Of a DNA stretch of 64,000 bases, positions 58,788-64,000 are shown one piece after another. Numbering within the stretch: the first letter of the stretch is position 1; each line of letters begins with the position of its first letter. This DNA comes from an uncultured Alcaligenaceae bacterium (GTDB lineage: Bacteria; Pseudomonadota; Gammaproteobacteria; Burkholderiales; Burkholderiaceae_B), in contig CALFXX010000155.1 of the NCBI GenBank assembly GCA_937952975.1, positions 1 to 64,000 on the forward strand. Reading direction: 5' to 3'. Position numbers and translations under genes: made by a program. The notes beneath the pieces were generated by a model. It saw nothing but the letters and a program-made list of their open reading frames with translations, was not told where the DNA came from and did not search any database.

Positions 58788-61732
58788 TGAACACTCATGT
58801 GGAATCAGACCGCACAAAAGAATACGCCCCGTCTGCAAACGAGGCGCTGAATACAAACTCTTCCACCGTTATTTTACCTGCATCTCCATCAAGCTTCAAC
58901 GATATTTTATTGCTTGAAAAGCAGGTTCAGACCGATTCAAGGGGCGATACAGAATTTAACGAAACTTCACCCAAAGAGCCCAACATTGCCGCCACAAATT
59001 CTTTGCGCGAATTTTTTGACGTCACTGTGCTAACCGTAACGAAGCCCCAACCAGATCAGGTCGGCAAACTATTCTGGCTAAACGGCCAAGGTGAGCTTGA
59101 AAAGGACACCCGAGGCGAGTATCACAAAGGCACAGCAGTCAAGCATCGGGTGGGCGACTTGGTTGGTCTCCAAAGGCTAATTAAAGGCCTTGCATCGCAT
59201 CAAATGCTCATCGCGGGGGCGAATACCCAAACCGCCCTCAACATCACACCCAAGGGGCAATTCCGGCGTGATAGCGATACGTTTCCATTCGCGTCGGGCC
59301 CAGCCTTGATGGTCATCGACTCAGATGACTTAAACCAACAAGACAGCGGCTTGACGATACTTGAGGCGCTGCGCGAAGCTTGCCCTGCATTTCAAAATAC
59401 CGCAGTCGTTCAGAAACCATCTTCGAGCTCAAACATACGAACAACCAGTGGCGTTGTGCTTCGTGATCTGAGGGGCTTACACACCTACGTAATCGTGAAG
59501 AATGGTTTAGACATCCCAAGAGCCTTGTATGCGTTGCACGTAAGGCTTTGGCTCAAGGGCTACGGTCGCTCAAAGTTTGCAGCAACTGGTGCGCTGCTCA
59601 TTCGCAGCTATGTCGATCAGGCACTTAAAACGCCATCACAGCCAATTTACGCCCGTGCGCACCTAGGCGAAGGCCTCGAGTATTACGACAATGATGTAAA
59701 CGTGATTGAAGGCTTCGACGAAAATAGCCAATGGATGTTGGACTCTGAGCAAGACATCCCTAACCTAAGTGAAGAAGAGCAAAAACGTTTCGACGAATTA
59801 AAGGCGCAGTTTAATGAGGCGCACGCCGAGCAAATTTATAATCGGCGCACGGAATACATCAAACTCCGGCTAAAAGAATTCGTTGCTCGCGGCGTTGATA
59901 AAAGTGAAGCCGAAGGACTGGCGCAAGCCCTAGCTTCAGGCAAAACCAACATAGATCTCTGGGGTGATGCTCCCATCGTACTTTCAGACGGTACAGTCGT
60001 CACGGTTACTGAAATCTTGAACAACGAAGCGCTTTATCACGGCAAAACGTGCCGGGACCCAGCCGAGCCAAGCTACGGTGGCTCTCAGGTTGCTCGCATT
60101 TATCTCAACGAGAAGCACGGAGATAACAAGGCTAAAAAACTTATCAAGTCGTTCGCTCATGGCGAGCGCTACTTTTACTTGCATCGCGAAGAACCACCAC
60201 AGCGATCGCAGACTAAAGAGCAAGCCAAAAATAGCGCGCAAGTAAAAGTAATTTACGAACGACTCGTCAAGGCCATTGATTCGACCAACGACGAAGTCGA
60301 GCTCGTGATTAGCCTAGCAGCTGAAATTTCTGCATGCGATCAACTTCCTGCAGCTATGATCAAGATGCTACTTAAAAGGATTTCAAAGAAAGCGAAGGTA
60401 TCTCTTTCAAGTCTTGAGCAGGGTACTGAGGCATTTAGCAGCGTACGCGCTTCAAAAGATGACGATCATCTGAAAGCAGCCAAGGAGGTAGTCACCTCGT
60501 ACGGAGAAGGAAACTTACTTGGTTGCGCCAGTGGGATATGGACTTGGCATTCAAGCGGCACATGGAAACGCCTTGATGATCGAGAGCTCAAGGCACGCAT
60601 CCATGCAGTCGCAGGTTCAAACGAACTCACCTCAAGCATTGTTAATAGCATTATGGATTTGGTCAAGACTGAGATCTTTGTCGCAGGTCACCATTTCAAC
60701 GAATTCTCAACCAATGCTATTGCTGTCGCCAACGGCGTGCTGGAGTACGCAAGCGGCGCATGGACGCTGCAGCCGCATTGCAGAGAAGACTTTCGCACGA
60801 CGTTGATACCTGTGACTTACGACCCACAGGCTGAGGCGCTTAGATTTGAGCTATTTCTACTTGAAGTATTTGAGGGGGTATCCGATGCACAGGATCGCAT
60901 TCGTGTAATTAAACAGGGGTTTGGTTATACGCTTTTAGCCAGTTGCCATCTTGAACGATTCTTTATGCTCATCGGTTCAGGCGCTAACGGTAAGAGCGTG
61001 CTTCTATCAACATTGTCATCGCTTGTCGGAGCCGCTCAAGTAACGTCTGTTCAACCAAATCAATTTGACAATCGGTTCCAACGTGCGCATCTTGAGGGAA
61101 AACTGGCAAATATCATCACCGAGATTGCCGAAGGTGCTGAAATTGCTGACGCTCAGTTGAAGAGCCTTGTGTCAGGCGAGCTAAACACAGCCGAGCACAA
61201 GTTTCAAAACCCTTTTGACTTCCGACCTATTGCTACTCATTGGTTTGGCACAAATCACTTGCCCCACACCCGAGACTTCTCTGATGCGTTGTTTAGACGT
61301 GCAATTTTGGTTGAGTTTCCGCGTAAATTTGCAGAGCATGAGCGCGATCCAAACTTAACCAAAAAGTTAGGAGCAGAGATGTCTGGCATCCTAAACTTCG
61401 CCATTGAAGGATTGACCGAACTGTTTGAGACTAATCAGTTCACAGTACCCCAATCCTCTAAAGAACTGGCAGTCGGCTGGCGTATGGAGGCCGACCAAGC
61501 TAATCAATTTGTTGAAGAGTGTGGCGTGGTCGATGCCACCTCGTCAGTCGAAATTGGTCAGATTTACACCCGCTATAAAGAATGGGCTTCAGAGGCAGGT
61601 ATCGGGCGAACGTTAAGTAAAAAGTCGCTCTCGCAAAGACTGGTCAGGCTTGGTTTTACTCAAGGTCGGAACAAATCTTCGAGGCAGATACATGGCATCA
61701 AACTTATTCAGACTCATTGGTGCAATGCGTAG
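58787..61732 (+). CDS. Phage-type primase-helicase (D5/P4 family)
   Basis: This is the largest gene of the element: 981 residues. The C-terminal part (about 660-950) is a superfamily-3 helicase with Walker A GSGANGKSVLL, QLKSLVSGE and WFGTNHLPHTRDFSDALFRRAILVEFP, the sensor/arginine-finger segment of D5-like proteins. The N-terminal part contains ALMVIDSDD and later LRGLHTYV, which resemble the acidic and His sites of an archaeo-eukaryotic-type primase, but that reading is weaker. It would start replication of the excised element. Its start overlaps the AlpA stop, so the two are coupled. Confidence 0.9.
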   Translation: MNTHVESDRTKEYAPSANEALNTNSSTVILPASPSSFNDILLLEKQVQTDSRGDTEFNETSPKEPNIAATNSLREFFDVTVLTVTKPQPDQVGKLFWLNGQGELEKDTRGEYHKGTAVKHRVGDLVGLQRLIKGLASHQMLIAGANTQTALNITPKGQFRRDSDTFPFASGPALMVIDSDDLNQQDSGLTILEALREACPAFQNTAVVQKPSSSSNIRTTSGVVLRDLRGLHTYVIVKNGLDIPRALYALHVRLWLKGYGRSKFAATGALLIRSYVDQALKTPSQPIYARAHLGEGLEYYDNDVNVIEGFDENSQWMLDSEQDIPNLSEEEQKRFDELKAQFNEAHAEQIYNRRTEYIKLRLKEFVARGVDKSEAEGLAQALASGKTNIDLWGDAPIVLSDGTVVTVTEILNNEALYHGKTCRDPAEPSYGGSQVARIYLNEKHGDNKAKKLIKSFAHGERYFYLHREEPPQRSQTKEQAKNSAQVKVIYERLVKAIDSTNDEVELVISLAAEISACDQLPAAMIKMLLKRISKKAKVSLSSLEQGTEAFSSVRASKDDDHLKAAKEVVTSYGEGNLLGCASGIWTWHSSGTWKRLDDRELKARIHAVAGSNELTSSIVNSIMDLVKTEIFVAGHHFNEFSTNAIAVANGVLEYASGAWTLQPHCREDFRTTLIPVTYDPQAEALRFELFLLEVFEGVSDAQDRIRVIKQGFGYTLLASCHLERFFMLIGSGANGKSVLLSTLSSLVGAAQVTSVQPNQFDNRFQRAHLEGKLANIITEIAEGAEIADAQLKSLVSGELNTAEHKFQNPFDFRPIATHWFGTNHLPHTRDFSDALFRRAILVEFPRKFAEHERDPNLTKKLGAEMSGILNFAIEGLTELFETNQFTVPQSSKELAVGWRMEADQANQFVEECGVVDATSSVEIGQIYTRYKEWASEAGIGRTLSKKSLSQRLVRLGFTQGRNKSSRQIHGIKLIQTHWCNA

Positions 61733-61742
61733 GGTTAGGTAC

Positions 61743-61884
61743 GGTGACAGATGTGACAGATATTCCTACATAAACGTTTGTAGAGATTAATTATGTTGAC
61801 GTTAACAGCCTTGCATGAACACCAAGATATAGCAGAAGTCTTCCTATGCACGGGGATGTGGCAGCATCCGTCACATCTGTCACC
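61743..61884. repeat. Long inverted repeat flanking a 112-base spacer, candidate origin or regulatory element
   Basis: GGTGACAGATGTGAC (61743-61757) and its exact complement GTCACATCTGTCACC (61870-61884) enclose 112 bases, with a second copy of GTGACAGAT nested in the left arm. The stretch lies in the gap directly after the primase gene. Repeats like these near phage primase genes often mark a replication origin or operator (family experience). Confidence 0.6.
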
Positions 61885-61923
61885 CCCCCACATTGGCTTA
61901 CTTAATTAAAGGACTGAGGCACC

Positions 61924-62541
61924 ATGAGTTCCAATCCACCTCCTAAGGTAACGGTTAAAACCGCGCTCAAGCTACAAGAGCAAGCGCTCAGGAACCGGGC
62001 GTACGCCTCGACGACCGACCCTATAAAAAGACATTGTGAGTTCGGCGAAGCTGCTGCTCTGGCAAAGCAATCCTCAACAGCACTAACCCCTCTCGGGCCA
62101 CTTAAAACAGGCATAGGGGGCGAGATCATCCCACCAGCCTCACTTGGGTATCACGGACTTGAAGACAGGCTCAAACAGCCCGATTTGCTCGATGTCGATG
62201 TGACCATCAAGCGAACCCAATTGGCTGATGATGCAGGGGTCTTTGAGATGGCAATCGATACGGCAGACAGTGTCAAGGCAAAGGGGTCAGTGCAGAAGAT
62301 GCTCAGCCATCAGTTGGCTGGTGCCCATCACCACGCCATGAGGCTACTTGGTGAGGCGGACAAGCAACGTGATCCAATGATCAAGGCGAAGCTGTTGAAC
62401 ACGAGCACGAGGCTCATGGAAGCGTTCTGCAAAGGCGCCCTCACCCTACAGAAGCTACAGATGGGGGCGAGTCAAATCGTGACGGTTCAGCATGTACAGA
62501 TCAACGGTGGTCAGGCGATCATCGGCAACGTGGGGCATTGA
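61924..62541 (+). CDS. Conserved phage-element protein of unknown function
   Basis: The 205 residues have no recognised domain. The C-terminal half is helical (KMLSHQLAGAHHHAMRLLGEA, KLLNTSTRLMEAF) and ends with QIVTVQHVQINGGQAIIGNV, a tail I associate with small proteins that precede HGG-motif proteins in other prophages. A ribosome site is not strong. The stop overlaps the next start (TGATG), so both act together, possibly in DNA packaging control. Confidence 0.7.
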   Translation: MSSNPPPKVTVKTALKLQEQALRNRAYASTTDPIKRHCEFGEAAALAKQSSTALTPLGPLKTGIGGEIIPPASLGYHGLEDRLKQPDLLDVDVTIKRTQLADDAGVFEMAIDTADSVKAKGSVQKMLSHQLAGAHHHAMRLLGEADKQRDPMIKAKLLNTSTRLMEAFCKGALTLQKLQMGASQIVTVQHVQINGGQAIIGNVGH

Positions 62542-62798
62542 TGAAAAATCAACCTAACCCCATGCGTGAAGCTCGTGAAGCCCTTGCAAACCACCCAAGG
62601 TGCGGTGCACATTGCAGGACGACTAACGCCCCCTGCAAGAGTGCCGCAATGGCTAATGGGCGATGCCGCATGCACGGTGGAAAGTCGACTGGTCGGCCAG
62701 TGACGCATGGTCAGCGCACCAAGGTAGCGAAGGCGAAGAGACGAGAGGCTAAAGAAATTCTTGATCGGTTAACTCAGTTGACTGTCGAGCACAAATAG
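62541..62798 (+). CDS. HGG-motif small phage protein
   Basis: The 85 residues contain RCGAHCRTTNAPCKSAAMANGRCRMHGGKSTGRPVTHG, in which two C-x-pairs and the HGGKSTG box stand out; this box marks a family found beside phage terminase or primase genes. The four cysteines and histidines could bind zinc. The ATG at 62541 is used because the frame's upstream TTG overlaps the previous stop. Start overlap with 61924-62541 suggests a two-gene unit. The specific job is unknown. Confidence 0.75.
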   Translation: MKNQPNPMREAREALANHPRCGAHCRTTNAPCKSAAMANGRCRMHGGKSTGRPVTHGQRTKVAKAKRREAKEILDRLTQLTVEHK

Positions 62799-63040
62799 TG
62801 CCTGAGCCGCGTAGGTCTGGTGGCATCCGATGCCACTGTGCTTGCCAGGAGATTGATCGTACGCAATGGGCGTTGGCGAGGTGAAGTCCGTGTGCAGCCA
62901 CCGCCCCCAATACACAGCATGAACGTGCGATTTGAAACTAACAGGAAGGGATCGATTCCCCATCGCGGTCGTATTCATCTGAAATTTTTGTCACTCAGCA
63001 ACCTCCATGTCGTTGACACGCCGCTTTGCCCGCGTCAACA
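62799..63040. other. Gap between convergent genes inside the element
   Basis: These 242 bases contain no convincing gene or terminator. A plus-strand frame of 83 codons (62820-63071) overlaps the next gene and is not protein-like. Confidence 0.4.
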
Positions 63041-63343
63041 TCAACTGAGTCGCAGTGGTTCAATCGTTTGAGTATTGGGACCTATGTCCGTCTGAACGGT
63101 TGGCGTTCCAGTGTTCTGAGCGTCAGTCCTTTTCACCACACCCTGCTCGACTAACTTATTCAACACACCAGAAAGCTCGTTATACGTGCGCAACAACGCA
63201 GACGTCGACATTGCAACTGCTCCAACAGTCTTGGCGGTAGTCTTGTCTTTATCAATTTGAGTGATGTTGATCAGATCAAAGCGCACGACGCCCTCGAGCA
63301 TTGTGATGTTAGCGATACCGTCAGAATAAATTGTGGTTTGCAT
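63041..63343 (-). CDS. Small protein of unknown function next to the RTX gene
   Basis: The 100 residues show an N-terminal beta-rich stretch (TTIYSDGIANITMLEGVVRFDLINI) and a helical middle (ALLRTYNELSGVLNKLVEQGVV), then a polar tail. AAGGA lies about 10 bases before the ATG. It is encoded 59 bases downstream of the RTX protein on the same strand and probably in its operon. It could be a chaperone, immunity-type or structural protein; none of these is supported by a motif. Confidence 0.6.
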   Translation of the reverse strand: MQTTIYSDGIANITMLEGVVRFDLINITQIDKDKTTAKTVGAVAMSTSALLRTYNELSGVLNKLVEQGVVKRTDAQNTGTPTVQTDIGPNTQTIEPLRLS

Positions 63344-63402
63344 CGCTCAGAATCCTTTGATTTATAAAATAGACATCATGTGAAATATCATGACATCCGT
63401 AA

Positions 63403-64000
63403 TTAGATATGCCAAGCGACAGCAGTCACGTTGCTAACCTCATGAACCGTTGTGTCAGCCGTTTGGATGCTGACCGCGTTAGCAGTCGGGGCAGCGGCAA
63501 ACGTTACTTGGCTCTGCGCTGTATCCACCGTTGCCGCGCCAGCTTGAACAACGGCGGTCCAGTCACCTGCAGGGTTGGCAGCGGCGTTTATCACCGTGGC
63601 AGTACCTGCCGCAGTGATAGTAGAGGGCGCGCCATGCGCACTCGCAACATCAACAACAGTCGTCCAGTCAGCACCATGCAGTGCCGTTGCGAGTGTTGCG
63701 CCACTTGCAGGGTTAGCCACAGCGTCAGGCACGCTCACTGCTTGGTTAGGCACATTGGCGATGTAGTACTCGACGCCACCCACCGTGACAGACAAGCTCG
63801 TATTTGAGGCGCCCGTTTGGTTGACGTGAATCGTTGAATTTAAAGTCGACGTGCCATTTAGAATCGCAGTTACATCAACACGATCGCCATCCGTCGTGCT
63901 GAAGTCAGTGATTGTGGTGGTGGGTGCGGTAGATGACGTTGGGCTATTCGAAAGCGAGGTGTACTTGAAGACATCAGCCCCTTTACCGCCCGTCAGGGTA
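63403..64000 (-). CDS. C-terminus of an RTX (hemolysin-type calcium-binding) protein, 5' end outside the window
   Basis: The minus-strand frame is open from the window edge to TAA at 63403 (about 198 residues). It begins TLTGGKGADVFKYTSLS and TITDFSTTDGDRVDVTAIL, the last RTX nonapeptide and the capping sequence typical of type I-secreted proteins. A serine/threonine-rich then alanine-rich tail follows, with two related segments (GADWTTVVDVASAHGA and AGDWTAVVQAGAATVD), ending VTAVAWHI. Such C-terminal tails carry the secretion signal of RTX proteins. The protein could be an adhesin or toxin-like virion or secreted product of the element. An internal TTG at 63795 is not a true start. Confidence 0.85.
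   Translation of the reverse strand, partial: TLTGGKGADVFKYTSLSNSPTSSTAPTTTITDFSTTDGDRVDVTAILNGTSTLNSTIHVNQTGASNTSLSVTVGGVEYYIANVPNQAVSVPDAVANPASGATLATALHGADWTTVVDVASAHGAPSTITAAGTATVINAAANPAGDWTAVVQAGAATVDTAQSQVTFAAAPTANAVSIQTADTTVHEVSNVTAVAWHI

Larger units (their letters stand above)
56973..64000. mobile_element. Integrated phage/satellite-type element (left part), border to window end
   Basis: The unit starts at the tRNA-Val fragment and holds integrase, AlpA-like regulator, P4/D5-type primase-helicase, two small genes, and an RTX gene on the other strand. The gene order int-alpA-primase is common in satellite and phage-inducible islands. No capsid, portal or tail gene is visible in the window. 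The right border is outside the window. Confidence 0.8.

Noticed and set aside
62820..63071. Plus-strand frame of 83 codons after the HGG-motif gene
   Set aside because: Overlaps the opposite gene, lacks a ribosome site and a recognisable pattern.
63409..63807. Plus-strand frame of 132 codons opposite the RTX tail
   Set aside because: Antisense shadow of the alanine-rich RTX tail; cysteine/arginine-rich composition is an artefact of the opposite strand.
1..64000. CRISPR arrays and rRNA genes
   Set aside because: I looked for regularly spaced repeats and for rRNA signature stretches and saw none; the only tRNA signal is the tRNA-Val 3' half.

Overview
The window looks like a chromosomal segment of a betaproteobacterium of the order Burkholderiales, most likely an Alcaligenaceae-like environmental species. 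The signs are three Bug-type (TctC) periplasmic solute receptors, a TakP-like TRAP system plus other TRAP-type receptors, a betaproteobacterial trimeric porin, a LivKHMGF ABC operon beside catabolic genes, an MmgE/PrpD protein and PEP carboxylase. The assignment rests on gene content only; no rRNA gene is present.

Layout. 1-4470: transposase debris, a universal stress protein and a TRAP system whose receptor gene converges on its QM permease genes, with an orphan IS200/IS605 right end between them. 4746-13384: a folate-independent methionine synthase (MesD-like), exported amidohydrolase, CapA-like protein, peroxiredoxin, a stress protein under a perfect FNR/Anr box, a DUF442 phosphatase-like protein, a GST and an MFS carrier. 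13422-17842: an anion-binding protein, the arsenate pair GAPDH-ArsJ, SlyX and a GST. 17948-29106: a catabolic block (COG3618 amidohydrolase, enolase-superfamily enzyme, MmgE/PrpD, two Bug receptors, a TAXI-like membrane protein) with a split chromate transporter, a K+ channel, YbaK and a lytic transglycosylase. 29402-33500: a soluble quinoprotein dehydrogenase coupled to a di-haem cytochrome, then a TRAP-receptor-like protein paired with a membrane HD-GYP phosphodiesterase. 33721-43198: PEP carboxylase, AlkB, porin, fumarase, aquaporin and a 2-oxo acid decarboxylase. 43457-55909: a renalase-like flavoprotein, a dioxygenase-Bug pair divergent from a LivKHMGF-amidohydrolase operon, a thioesterase and LysR regulator, an SbtA-like carrier, a MobA-like nucleotidyltransferase and a GDT1-family Mn exporter behind a yybP-ykoY riboswitch. 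56205-56803: VapBC.

From about 56973 to the right edge runs an integrated phage or satellite-type element. Its left border is the 3' half of a tRNA-Val(CAC) gene on the minus strand, followed by integrase, AlpA-like regulator, a P4/D5-type primase-helicase, a candidate origin with long inverted repeats, two small genes resembling phage packaging neighbours, and on the opposite strand a small unknown protein and the C-terminus of an RTX calcium-binding protein that leaves the window. The intact tRNA-Val should lie at the other end of the element.

How it fits together. The chromosome portion describes a scavenging heterotroph with many periplasmic receptors for organic acids, several catabolic hydrolases and oxygenases, and anaplerotic and C4 metabolism (PEP carboxylase, fumarase), plus metal and oxyanion defence (arsenate, chromate, Mn). 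The least familiar pieces are the receptor/HD-GYP pair, the MesD-like enzyme without a visible MesX, the GAPDH-ArsJ pair without ArsR, the orphan IS605 end that supplies a stop codon, and the RTX-bearing element.
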